DNA of 64,000 nucleotides, taken from Geobacter argillaceus. GTDB lineage: Bacteria > Desulfobacterota > Desulfuromonadia > Geobacterales > DSM-12255. The position numbers were made by a program, and so were the translations under genes. Under the pieces are notes generated by a model. It searched no databases. It saw only the letters and a program-made list of their open reading frames with translations, and was not told the origin of the DNA. Positions 17,667 to 25,215 of the stretch are shown one piece after another. Every line of letters starts with the position of its first letter. The stretch's first letter is position 1. The DNA lies in assembly GCF_007830735.1 (NCBI RefSeq), contig NZ_VLLN01000018.1, positions 30,965 through 94,964 on the forward strand, in the 5' to 3' direction.

Positions 17667-18551
17667 ATGAGCGTAACATCCGCAATGTTTACCGGCGTCA
17701 GCGGCCTTTTGAACAACGGTGAAGCCATCAACGTCATCGGCAACAATATCGCCAACGTCAATACCACTGGCTTTAAATCGAGCCGCACCCTGTTTGATGA
17801 CATGCTGTACACAAGCATTGGCAACAACTCCCAGGTCGGCCGCGGCATGGCCATGCAGAAGATCGACAATATATTTTCCTCAGGGTCCACCCAGAATACC
17901 AGCAGCGTGACAGATCTGGCGCTTCAGGGGAATAGCTTCTTCGCCCTCAAGCCGCCGACGACGGCGGCGCCGGTGCCCGCGCAAAATTCGGCACTGTTGA
18001 GCAGGGCCGGATCTTTTCATGTGGACAGCACCCTGACCCTGATAAATCCGGAAGGGTATCAGGTGCTCGACACTCAAGGCAACCCGATCAAGTTCCTTGA
18101 TACCGGTGCCGCAGTGGCCACCGACTTTTCCAAGGTTGTCAAGATTGAGCCAAACGGCCTGATCAGCTACCTTGCCAAGGATGGTGTTTCGACCCTTTAT
18201 TACAACACATCGGGTACGGTCGGCGTTGCCACTACCCCTGCCAATGCCTTGACTGTCCAGAAACTTGCCATCGTTTCGCCCGTTGATCCTTCGGCGCTTG
18301 AGAAGGCTGGTGGCAACCTGTACAACCCTACGGCTGCAGCGGGGATTCCTGCAGTTGCATTCTCTCTGGCCGCCAACGCTCCTAACGGTACCAGCAACAA
18401 GGTCCTGTCCAATTCGCTCGAACAGAGCAACGTGGACATGGCAACGGAGTTCGTCAACCTTATCATGACCCAGCGGGCCTACTCGGCCAACTCCAAGACC
18501 ATTACCACGGCTGACGAGATGACCCAGGAGGTCCTCAATCTGAAGCGATGA
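17667..18551 (+). CDS. flgE: Flagellar hook protein FlgE (short form)
   Basis: 294 residues. The N-terminal axial signature is present (I-N-V-I-G-N-N-I-A-N-V-N-T-T-G-F-K), as is the matching C-terminal end (D-M-A-T-E-F-V-N-L-I-M-T-Q-R-A-Y-S-A-N-S-K). Following flgD and the TIGR02530 gene, it is best called the hook protein. It is short for FlgE, which is often 400 or more residues, so the outer D2-type domain appears small or absent; a FlgF/G-like paralogue is a possible alternative. AAAGGAGG precedes the ATG. Confidence 0.82.
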   Translation: MSVTSAMFTGVSGLLNNGEAINVIGNNIANVNTTGFKSSRTLFDDMLYTSIGNNSQVGRGMAMQKIDNIFSSGSTQNTSSVTDLALQGNSFFALKPPTTAAPVPAQNSALLSRAGSFHVDSTLTLINPEGYQVLDTQGNPIKFLDTGAAVATDFSKVVKIEPNGLISYLAKDGVSTLYYNTSGTVGVATTPANALTVQKLAIVSPVDPSALEKAGGNLYNPTAAAGIPAVAFSLAANAPNGTSNKVLSNSLEQSNVDMATEFVNLIMTQRAYSANSKTITTADEMTQEVLNLKR

Positions 18552-18576
18552 CGGGTACCTAGGATAAATGTGTAAA

Positions 18577-18612
18577 GATAAGGCTCTAAGTACATGCACT
18601 TAGAGCCTTATC
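18577..18612. terminator. Perfect 14-bp inverted repeat after flgE
   Basis: GATAAGGCTCTAAG and its exact complement are separated by 8 bases. There is only a weak T-run afterwards. It probably ends the flgB-flgE transcript and separates it from the inserted gene pair. Confidence 0.6.
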
Positions 18613-18658
18613 TGTTTCCGTGTGATGTGTTACGGCGATAGCATTCCTCGTTGTTTTG

Positions 18659-18686
18659 TTGACTTTGATGCCATTGGCTATATAGT
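18659..18686 (+). promoter_or_regulatory. Sigma-70-type promoter for the toxin-antitoxin-like pair
   Basis: TTGACT, 16 bases, TATAGT, ending 24 bases before the start of the first gene. The pair therefore has its own promoter and does not depend on the flagellar units. Confidence 0.65.
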
Positions 18687-18710
18687 GGTACCAAGGATAC
18701 GGAGGGTACT

Positions 18711-18983
18711 ATGGGTACTGTTAAGAAACAGCATCAGATCAATGTCAAGATTGACAACGAGGAGTTCAGCCGAATAGCAGGTTACTGCGAGCGGCACGGC
18801 CGGAAGCCGCAGGACCTCATACGGTTTTCATACAGGCGCGTGCTCGCCGAACTGGAAACACTGGAAGAAATTGACAGGGCAACGTGTGCCGCGGCCAGGC
18901 ATACGGAAGACACAGGACGTTATATTTCCATTGACGATCACTTGACATACCTTGAGGCCTTGGACAGGGAGTTGGTGCCCTGA
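18711..18983 (+). CDS. Putative antitoxin-like small DNA-binding protein
   Basis: 90 residues. The N-terminal half (Q-I-N-V-K-I-D-N-E-E-F, then a helical stretch to L-A-E-L-E) resembles a ribbon-helix-helix fold: one beta strand then two helices. The acidic C-terminal half could bind a partner. Good ribosome site (GGAGGG). It is 14 bases upstream of a gene for a small basic protein, the usual antitoxin-then-toxin order. I do not recognise the family with certainty; the antitoxin call is inference from size, order and context. Confidence 0.5.
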   Translation: MGTVKKQHQINVKIDNEEFSRIAGYCERHGRKPQDLIRFSYRRVLAELETLEEIDRATCAAARHTEDTGRYISIDDHLTYLEALDRELVP

Positions 18984-18997
18984 AAGGGCCGGGCCAG

Positions 18998-19327
18998 ATG
19001 TACAGGATCAAGGTGAACGAGCGGTTCCAGCTGAGACTGGCGGAGCTTTTCCGCAGTTTGCACGGCCGTGCGCCCAAGGCATATGAAGAGATCATGGATG
19101 CATACAAGGAAAACCTGAAAAGCTTATCCGTCACTCCTCACATGGGAACAAATCTGCGGCTCTTCGATGAACGGGGAGCGCTTGATTTTGAAGAGATCCA
19201 TATTGTCCGTGGACAAAGATCGCTTCATATCAGGATAAGAGTGAATGACCGTGAGGAAACAGTGGAGCTTGTTTGGACGTGGATGGATGCAATGGACAAG
19301 TTTAAAGATTTTAAAATGATTTGGTGA
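18998..19327 (+). CDS. Putative RelE/ParE-like toxin or partner protein
   Basis: 109 residues: a short strand, two helices rich in Arg and Lys, then a run of strands (H-I-V-R-G-Q-R-S-L-H-I-R-I-R-V). That order is like RelE/ParE-type ribonuclease or gyrase-directed toxins. Conserved catalytic residues cannot be assigned by eye. It is co-transcribed with the preceding gene and lies inside the flagellar region between the flgE terminator and the fliL promoter. A non-toxin role is possible. Confidence 0.45.
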   Translation: MYRIKVNERFQLRLAELFRSLHGRAPKAYEEIMDAYKENLKSLSVTPHMGTNLRLFDERGALDFEEIHIVRGQRSLHIRIRVNDREETVELVWTWMDAMDKFKDFKMIW

Positions 19328-19544
19328 CGGTCGTAGTGACGGCTTACAGCGAGATTTCAGGGGACGCGGCAACGCTCCCCTGTTTTCGTGCCGGGTCAGG
19401 CTACGGAGATCTCGCGTTGCCAGTCAAACGTTTGACATGCGGTTTTGGCGTGGAGTGGTGGATAAGCCGCACAGAAGCCTTGATTTATCGAAGACGTCAG
19501 TGCACAATGGGCCGCCGTGGCGCCGGATGCGGGACACGGGGCTC

Positions 19545-19560
19545 TGGCACCCAGGTTGCA
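19545..19560 (+). promoter_or_regulatory. Sigma-54 promoter for the fliL operon
   Basis: TGGCACCCAGGTTGCA: TGGCAC-N5-TTGCA agrees with the core sigma-54 consensus at every position. A transcript would start near 19572, 44 bases before fliL. The 19328-19544 stretch before it holds no convincing gene and may contain the activator sites. Confidence 0.85.
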
Positions 19561-19615
19561 TATTCAGTAGTTCTGGCAATACTTGCCTCTATTCACGCAT
19601 ATAAGGAGGGGTTTA

Positions 19616-20158
19616 ATGGCTGAGCAGGATGCGGAGGTTAAGGAATCCCCCAAGAACAAGAAGATGCTCTTCATCATCGGAGGAGCGGTCCTCGCTGTCG
19701 TGATCGCCGTGATACTCGTGCTCACGATGGGCGGTGGCAAGAAGGATGACAAGGCTGCCAAGCCGGAGGCTGCCGCCGAAGCCAAGCCCGCTGAGGGTGG
19801 AGGCGAAGCCCATGGCGGTGGAGGCGAGAAGGGTAAAGAGGGGGCCGCCGGTGCAGCTGCCAATATCGCTTCGCTGGAACCGTTCATCGTCAATATCTAC
19901 GACGGCCAGGAGATCCGTTATCTCAAGCTGAAAGTGGAGTTCGAAATGGCCAATCCGGGCGTCAAGGCGGAGCTCGATGCCAGGCAGGCACCGCTCAGGG
20001 ATGCGATACTGGTTCTTCTCACCACCAAGACGCTTCGCGACATTCAGGACCTGCAGGGGAAAAACCAGCTGCGTGAGGAAATCCTCTCTGCGGTCGGGCG
20101 TATTCTCGCTCCGGGCAAAGTGACCCGTGTCTATTTTACCGACTTCGTGGTTCAATAG
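19616..20158 (+). CDS. fliL: Flagellar basal body-associated protein FliL
   Basis: 180 residues. One N-terminal transmembrane helix (about 17-37) is followed by a flexible Gly/Ala/Glu/Lys linker and a C-terminal periplasmic domain (L-E-P-F-I-V-N-I, L-K-L-K-V-E-F-E, V-Y-F-T-D-F-V-V-Q). FliL encircles and supports the stator. AAGGAGGGG lies ahead of the ATG at 19616. First gene behind the sigma-54 promoter at 19545. Confidence 0.92.
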   Translation: MAEQDAEVKESPKNKKMLFIIGGAVLAVVIAVILVLTMGGGKKDDKAAKPEAAAEAKPAEGGGEAHGGGGEKGKEGAAGAAANIASLEPFIVNIYDGQEIRYLKLKVEFEMANPGVKAELDARQAPLRDAILVLLTTKTLRDIQDLQGKNQLREEILSAVGRILAPGKVTRVYFTDFVVQ

Positions 20159-20209
20159 GTCCTTTGGTGTGGCACGTAGCGTTGATCGACAGGTATAGCC
20201 GGGATTGAT

Positions 20210-21199
20210 ATGGAAAACATCCTTACCAAGGAAGAAATCGAAGCCCTCCTGTCGGCAGTCTTCGATGGACGGATCGACCCGGAAAAGGAACTGGCCCGGC
20301 AGGAAGGGGCCATTGCCAAATACGACCTGTTCAGTACCGAATCCCATAAGGGATATGTCCCCAACCTGGACATCATCTTCGACGGTTTTATCCGGTACAG
20401 CCGCGTAAGTCTTTCCAGCCGGCTCCGTAAGTCGGTGGAGTACCGAAAAGCAGGGTCTCGAGCCTGCAAATTCGACGATTTCCTCCAGTCGCTTCCTACA
20501 CCGGTCTGTTTGGCTATTTTCAAGCTGGAACCCCTGAAAGGGGCGGCGCTTCTGGCCATGGACAGCACCCTTATCTTTACTTTTGTGGATAGTATTCTCG
20601 GTGGCACGGGCAAACCGATTGTACCGACCAACCGCATATTTACCTCCATAGAGCTGCGCCTGGTGGAAAAGCTTGCCAAGGACCTACTCGTGGACATGGA
20701 AAAGGCTTGGCACCCGCTTCAGCAGGTCCATTTGAGCCTGCTCAAGATCGAGATAAACCCCAGACTGGTCAATATCGTGCCGCCTGAGTATCAGGTGGTA
20801 TCGGCGGAACTGGAAATCCAGGTGGAGGATTCGGTGGGATCGATGCTCTTCGCCATTCCCTATATGACCATCGACCCGCTCAGGGACAAGCTCAAGGCCG
20901 GTTCGCATTTCGACATGATGGCCGTCGACCCCCAATGGTCCCAGCGACTGGTCAGCGACCTGATGGATACCCCCCTGGAAGTTGCCGTGGAGATGGGGAG
21001 TACGACCATTACCATGGACGAACTCCTGAATCTGGCGCCGGGAGATACCATCATCATTGACAAGTCCGATCCGGCAGAGCTGACGATCAAGGTGGGGGAT
21101 GCTCCCAAGTACAAGGGGATCGGCGGTGTGCGGCGCGGCAACAAGGCAGTACAGATAACCCAGGTGTTGAAGAAGGAAGGGGACGAGACATATGAGTGA
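20210..21199 (+). CDS. fliM: Flagellar motor switch protein FliM
   Basis: 329 residues. It begins with a short CheY-P-binding-type peptide (L-T-K-E-E-I-E-A-L-L, a variant of the L-S-Q-x-E-I-D-A-L-L motif). The central CheC-like middle domain follows, then a C-terminal SpoA domain (T-I-T-M-D-E-L-L-N-L-A-P-G-D). It is the receiver of phosphorylated CheY in the C-ring. It overlaps fliN by eight bases. Confidence 0.95.
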   Translation: MENILTKEEIEALLSAVFDGRIDPEKELARQEGAIAKYDLFSTESHKGYVPNLDIIFDGFIRYSRVSLSSRLRKSVEYRKAGSRACKFDDFLQSLPTPVCLAIFKLEPLKGAALLAMDSTLIFTFVDSILGGTGKPIVPTNRIFTSIELRLVEKLAKDLLVDMEKAWHPLQQVHLSLLKIEINPRLVNIVPPEYQVVSAELEIQVEDSVGSMLFAIPYMTIDPLRDKLKAGSHFDMMAVDPQWSQRLVSDLMDTPLEVAVEMGSTTITMDELLNLAPGDTIIIDKSDPAELTIKVGDAPKYKGIGGVRRGNKAVQITQVLKKEGDETYE

Positions 21200-21500
21200 T
21201 ACCGTACCGGCTGGGGAGCAGCGTGAATCGGTTCCCGATAGGAAAAATCTGGATTTCATCCTTGATATACCGTTGCAGCTGACCGTCGAACTCGGCAGGA
21301 CCAAACTCCTGGTGAAGGATGTCCTCCAGCTCAACCAGGGGTCGGTGGTGGAACTCACCAAGCTGGCCGGCGAACCGTTGGACGTGTTCGTCAACTCGAA
21401 GCTGGTTGCCCGTGGCGAAGCGGTCGTGGTGAACGAGAAGTTCGGGGTGCGGCTGGTGGATGTGGTGAGTCCCAACGAACGGGTGGAGAAGGTGCTGTGA
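21192..21500 (+). CDS. fliN: Flagellar motor switch protein FliN
   Basis: 102 residues, a single SpoA domain (L-D-I-P-L-Q-L-T-V-E-L-G-R, L-N-Q-G-S-V-V-E-L, G-E-P-L-D-V-F-V-N) exactly as in FliN. It completes the C-ring with FliG and FliM. Start lies within the fliM end and the stop overlaps fliO (GTGA). Confidence 0.96.
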   Translation: MSDTVPAGEQRESVPDRKNLDFILDIPLQLTVELGRTKLLVKDVLQLNQGSVVELTKLAGEPLDVFVNSKLVARGEAVVVNEKFGVRLVDVVSPNERVEKVL

Positions 21501-21979
21501 ATTCTCTGCCTCCGGCGGGCATGATCTTGCTGCTTCCGGCAGCGGTTTTTGCTGCCGATGGCACGAGCGAGGGGTTCGGATTCCTTTCCAGCCTCGTTCA
21601 GATGATTGCAGCGCTGGCGGTCGTGGTGGGGCTGATCCTGGTTCTTTCCTTGCTGGGGGGGCGCTGGCTAAATGCCGGCGGCGGTCCGGCTGCTGGTCAA
21701 CGCTACATCCGGCTTGTGGAGACCCGCTATCTGGCACCCAAAAAATCGCTCTTCCTGGTGGAAGTGGCCGGAGAGTACCTGCTGCTCGCCAGTTCCGGTG
21801 AGCAGCTCAATTTTGTAAAACAGATCGACATGGTGGAAGAGATAGAGGTGATTGGCGGTATAGAAGAACGGCAAACAATTGCCTCGACCTTTTGGGAACG
21901 CCTGCGACGAACGACCCGCCCGCTTTCCTCTTACAGTAGCGTCAAAAGCGGAACGGCTGGAAGTGAGGTCGGTCGATGA
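21497..21979 (+). CDS. fliO: Flagellar export protein FliO
   Basis: 160 residues: a possible N-terminal signal (A-A-V-F-A-A-D), a transmembrane helix (about 35-55) and a cytoplasmic domain with [13 protein letters not shown], the most conserved part of FliO. It helps assemble FliP. GTG start overlaps fliN and the stop overlaps fliP. Confidence 0.88.
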   Translation: MNSLPPAGMILLLPAAVFAADGTSEGFGFLSSLVQMIAALAVVVGLILVLSLLGGRWLNAGGGPAAGQRYIRLVETRYLAPKKSLFLVEVAGEYLLLASSGEQLNFVKQIDMVEEIEVIGGIEERQTIASTFWERLRRTTRPLSSYSSVKSGTAGSEVGR

Positions 21980-22728
21980 GACCTCTCTGTGTGGTCCTTT
22001 CCGTATGCGGCCTGCTGCTCCTTACAGCATCGGTAGCCATTGCCGAGCCGGTGGCGCTTCCCACCATCAGTGTGGGGGTGGGGCAGGCCACCAAACCCGG
22101 CGAAATCTCCGTTGTTCTCCAGATATTGTTCCTGATGACCATTCTGTCCCTGGCTCCGGGACTCCTCATCATGACCACTTCGTTCACCAGGATCGTGGTG
22201 GTGCTTTCTTTTCTCCGTAACGCCATCGGCACCCAGCAGGCCCCGTCCAATCAGATCATCATCGGGCTCTCCCTGTTCCTCACCTTCTTCATCATGGGAC
22301 CGGTCTGGCAGCAGATCAATACCCAGGCCCTCCAGCCCTACCGGGCCCAGACCATCAGCCAGGAAGAGGCGTTCAAGCGTGCCATCATGCCGGTGCGCAA
22401 ATTCATGCTCTCCCAGACCCGGGAGAAGGATCTCGCCCTGTTTTTAAACATTGCCAAGCAGCCCCGTCCCCGCAATGCAGATGACATTCAGACTATTACC
22501 ATCATCCCGGCGTTCATGATCAGTGAACTACGGACCGCGTTCCAGATCGGTTTTCTGATCTATATTCCGTTTCTCGTGGTTGATATGGTGGTTGCATCGG
22601 TCCTCATGTCCATGGGGATGATGATGCTTCCTCCGGTTATGATCTCCCTGCCGTTCAAGATCCTCCTCTTCGTGCTCGTGGATGGCTGGGGGTTGGTGAT
22701 CGGTTCCCTGGTGAAAAGTTTCGGATAA
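21976..22728 (+). CDS. fliP: Flagellar type III export gate protein FliP
   Basis: 250 residues. A cleavable signal peptide (about 1-23) precedes the FliP domain with [16 protein letters not shown] and, near the C-terminus, [14 protein letters not shown]. These are family signatures. Several transmembrane helices form the export pore with FliQ and FliR. Overlaps fliO by four bases. Confidence 0.96.
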   Translation: MRPLCVVLSVCGLLLLTASVAIAEPVALPTISVGVGQATKPGEISVVLQILFLMTILSLAPGLLIMTTSFTRIVVVLSFLRNAIGTQQAPSNQIIIGLSLFLTFFIMGPVWQQINTQALQPYRAQTISQEEAFKRAIMPVRKFMLSQTREKDLALFLNIAKQPRPRNADDIQTITIIPAFMISELRTAFQIGFLIYIPFLVVDMVVASVLMSMGMMMLPPVMISLPFKILLFVLVDGWGLVIGSLVKSFG

Positions 22729-22754
22729 ACAACGTGATTGATGCTTCTGGCTTG

Positions 22755-22783
22755 CCAGTCACGAGTCACCAGTCACTAGTCAC
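22755..22783. repeat. Intergenic repeat related to that at 17504
   Basis: On the minus strand this holds GTGACTGG-T-GACTCGTGACTGG, nearly identical to the tandem repeat after the TIGR02530 gene, in the gap between fliP and fliQ. Confidence 0.7.
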
Positions 22784-22800
22784 GGTTTTTCGAGGTTCCC

Positions 22801-23070
22801 ATGACCCCTGAACTAGTTGTCCAACTCGCCCGGCGCAGCTTTGAGACCATTCTGCTCCTTTCGGCACCGCTCCTGATCTTCAGTCTCGTTATCGGCCTGC
22901 TTATCAGCATCTTTCAGACTGTCACCTCCATCAACGAGGCAACCCTTACCTTTGTCCCGAAGATCGTGGCGGTCATGGTGGCAGTTATCATCTTCTTTCC
23001 CTGGATGATGACCTATATGACCGACTTTACGCGGGAAATATTTTCCCTGATCGCCACGATGCGAAAGTAG
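22801..23070 (+). CDS. fliQ: Flagellar export gate protein FliQ
   Basis: 89 residues with two transmembrane helices, the constant size of FliQ. The conserved Q-T-V-T-S-I-N-E-A-T-L-T-F-V-P-K is present. Part of the FliPQR export pore. The preceding gap contains a repeat, so it may depend on the upstream transcript. Confidence 0.96.
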   Translation: MTPELVVQLARRSFETILLLSAPLLIFSLVIGLLISIFQTVTSINEATLTFVPKIVAVMVAVIIFFPWMMTYMTDFTREIFSLIATMRK

Positions 23071-23089
23071 AGCGCTAAGGTTTTCCCAA

Positions 23090-23115
23090 TCACGAGTCAG
23101 CAGTTACCAGTCACG
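23090..23115. repeat. Intergenic repeat related to that at 17504
   Basis: The minus strand carries GTGACTGGTAACT followed by ACTCGTGA, a degenerate third copy of the same words, between fliQ and fliR. Confidence 0.6.
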
Positions 23116-23123
23116 GCCTTTAA

Positions 23124-23909
23124 ATGATTCCTTCGCTGCCGTTTGCCACCATAAACGAGTTCATGGCCTTTGCCGTGGTCTTCGGACGCATGGCCGGGAT
23201 TTTTTCGTCGATTCCCTCGTTCGGCGGCCGAGCCGTCCCGGTGCGGATAAAGACCGTTGCTGTCCTGGCTATGACACTGCTCCTGTTCCCGTTGGTGCGG
23301 ACCAGGGTTCCGCCTCTTGATGGTGATGCCATAGGGCTCATGATTCTCATGGTCAGAGAGGCGCTCATCGGGTTTACCCTGGGGCTGTTGGCCCAGGTGA
23401 TTTTTTCCGGGATCGAATTCTGCGGCCAGTTGGTGGCCACCCAGATGGGGCTCTCAATTGCGGTGCAGTTCGATCCTGCCATGGAGGGACAGTTCACCGC
23501 CATGGCGGTCTTTCAGAACCTGTTGGCCATGCTCCTGTTCCTGTCGCTGGGGGTACATCATTTCTTTTTTTCCGCACTGGTTGACAGCTATCAGACATTG
23601 CCGGTCGGTAGCTGGCAGGTGAAGGAAGAGCTGGTACTATTCATCATCGGTCTGGTGGGACAGATCTTTGTCATCGGGATCAAACTGGCGGCACCGGTAA
23701 TGGTGTCCCTGCTGGCGACAACCGTGGTCCTTGGCGTCATGGCCCGGGCCTTTCCCCAGATGAACATCTTCATTGTCAGCCTGCCGCTCAATATCGGTAT
23801 CGGCTTCATGGTGCTCGGCTTCACCGTTCTGGCCTTCCTGAAGACGCTCCAGGGCACGTTCGGCCAGCTCCCGCTCCAACTCAAAACGATTTTCAAACTC
23901 CTTTCCTGA
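23124..23909 (+). CDS. fliR: Flagellar export gate protein FliR
   Basis: 261 residues with about six hydrophobic helices. Conserved R-M-A-G-I-F-S-S-I-P, E-F-C-G-Q-L-V-A-T-Q-M-G, and the C-terminal A-R-A-F-P-Q-M-N-I-F-I-V-S-L-P-L are present. Third component of the export pore. flhB follows after 7 bases. Confidence 0.95.
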   Translation: MIPSLPFATINEFMAFAVVFGRMAGIFSSIPSFGGRAVPVRIKTVAVLAMTLLLFPLVRTRVPPLDGDAIGLMILMVREALIGFTLGLLAQVIFSGIEFCGQLVATQMGLSIAVQFDPAMEGQFTAMAVFQNLLAMLLFLSLGVHHFFFSALVDSYQTLPVGSWQVKEELVLFIIGLVGQIFVIGIKLAAPVMVSLLATTVVLGVMARAFPQMNIFIVSLPLNIGIGFMVLGFTVLAFLKTLQGTFGQLPLQLKTIFKLLS

Positions 23910-23916
23910 ACACGCC

Positions 23917-24981
23917 ATGGCCGAACAGGACAAACACTCACGTACCGAAAAGCCGACCGGCAAGCGGATCTCCCAGGCCAAGAACAAGGGGAATCTCCCC
24001 CGCAGTCGGGAGCTGACCAGCACCGCCACGCTTCTGGCCGCCATTGTCACCCTGTATGTCATCAGCGGCTTCATTCTGGCGACCCTCAAGGGGGGAACCC
24101 ACGACATTCTGGCCAACCTGCGGGTCCAGGACGTTACTCCGGCCGGGGTCTACTCCCTGATGTTGAAGTGTATGCTGATGATGGGGGCGGTACTCGCGCC
24201 ATACATGGTGGTCATACTCATCGCGACCTTCCTGGTGACCATTGTCCAGGAGCCGTTCAGCATCTCCTGGGAGCGGATGTCGCTGTCCTTGGACAAACTG
24301 AACCCGGTTTCGGGCATGAAGCGGCTCTTCAACAAGGATGCGGCCGTCGAGGCGCTCAAGTCGGTCCTGAAACTCTTCATCGTCGGTTGGATGGCTTACC
24401 GGGTCCTGCGCGACGAGGTGGTCAATCTGGTCTACATCGTTGACAGCGATATCCTGGGGATACTGACCTATGTCAGCCATATTTCGTTCAAGATCGTACT
24501 CCATTCCTGCGGTGTACTGCTGGTTCTGTCGATTTTCGACCTGGCCTGGGTCAAGTGGCGCTTCATCGAGAATCTGAAGATGACCAAGCAGGAAGTGAAG
24601 CAGGAATCAAAGGATACCGAGGGCGATCCGCGGGTCAAAGCGAAGATCAAGCAACTCCGGTATGCCCAGGCGAGGCGGCGGATGCGGAAGATCGTTCCCA
24701 CGGCCGACGTGGTCATCACCAACCCGACCCATTATGCCGTTGCCCTGAAGTACGAACGAAACAGCATGGCTGCTCCGGTGGTTCTCGTGAAGGCGGTGGA
24801 CTACATGGCCCAGCAGATGAAGGAAATCGCCCGGGAACACAAGGTCATGCTGGTTGAGAACCGGTTTTTGGCCAGAGAACTGTATGCACAAGTAGAAGAA
24901 GGTCGGGAGATCCCGGAATCCCTCTATGCTGCCGTTGCGGAAGTACTCGCCTATGTCTTCAGCCTCAAAGGGAAAATCTGA
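23917..24981 (+). CDS. flhB: Flagellar export switch protein FlhB
   Basis: 354 residues. The start has the usual D-K-H-S-R-T-E-K-P-T-G-K-R. Four transmembrane helices follow, then the cytoplasmic domain with the autocleavage motif N-P-T-H at residues 269-272, so it should self-process and switch export from hook to filament substrates after FliK contact. fliR precedes it directly. The 234-base gap after it holds the next promoter. Confidence 0.96.
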   Translation: MAEQDKHSRTEKPTGKRISQAKNKGNLPRSRELTSTATLLAAIVTLYVISGFILATLKGGTHDILANLRVQDVTPAGVYSLMLKCMLMMGAVLAPYMVVILIATFLVTIVQEPFSISWERMSLSLDKLNPVSGMKRLFNKDAAVEALKSVLKLFIVGWMAYRVLRDEVVNLVYIVDSDILGILTYVSHISFKIVLHSCGVLLVLSIFDLAWVKWRFIENLKMTKQEVKQESKDTEGDPRVKAKIKQLRYAQARRRMRKIVPTADVVITNPTHYAVALKYERNSMAAPVVLVKAVDYMAQQMKEIAREHKVMLVENRFLARELYAQVEEGREIPESLYAAVAEVLAYVFSLKGKI

Positions 24982-25149
24982 TCTCCTGCTGGCGCTAGTC
25001 AAAACATTGACCCCATTGTTTTCAAAATGCCGTCGCCATCCCGGATGACAGTCCGTTTCCCCTCCCCGTAAACCAGGGACGTGGCCATTAATTCGGTACA
25101 TTCGCCGCGTTACAGCCTCCCACCGTTGTTCCGAACCTGCCGTGCCGGG

Positions 25150-25165
25150 TGGCACACCCGTTGCA
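25150..25165 (+). promoter_or_regulatory. Sigma-54 promoter for the flhA operon
   Basis: TGGCACACCCGTTGCA matches TGGCAC-N5-TTGCA at every fixed position. Transcription would start near 25177, which supports ATG 25216 rather than earlier in-frame starts for flhA. Confidence 0.85.
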
Positions 25166-25215
25166 CACGTCTCCTTGCGCTGAATATCGCCCGATTATCC
25201 CAAGGAAACGAAGCA

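Noticed and set aside
19321..19623. A 100-codon open frame between the toxin-like gene and fliL
   Set aside because: It overlaps the end of the toxin-like gene and the perfect sigma-54 promoter, lacks a ribosome site, and has the composition of non-coding DNA.
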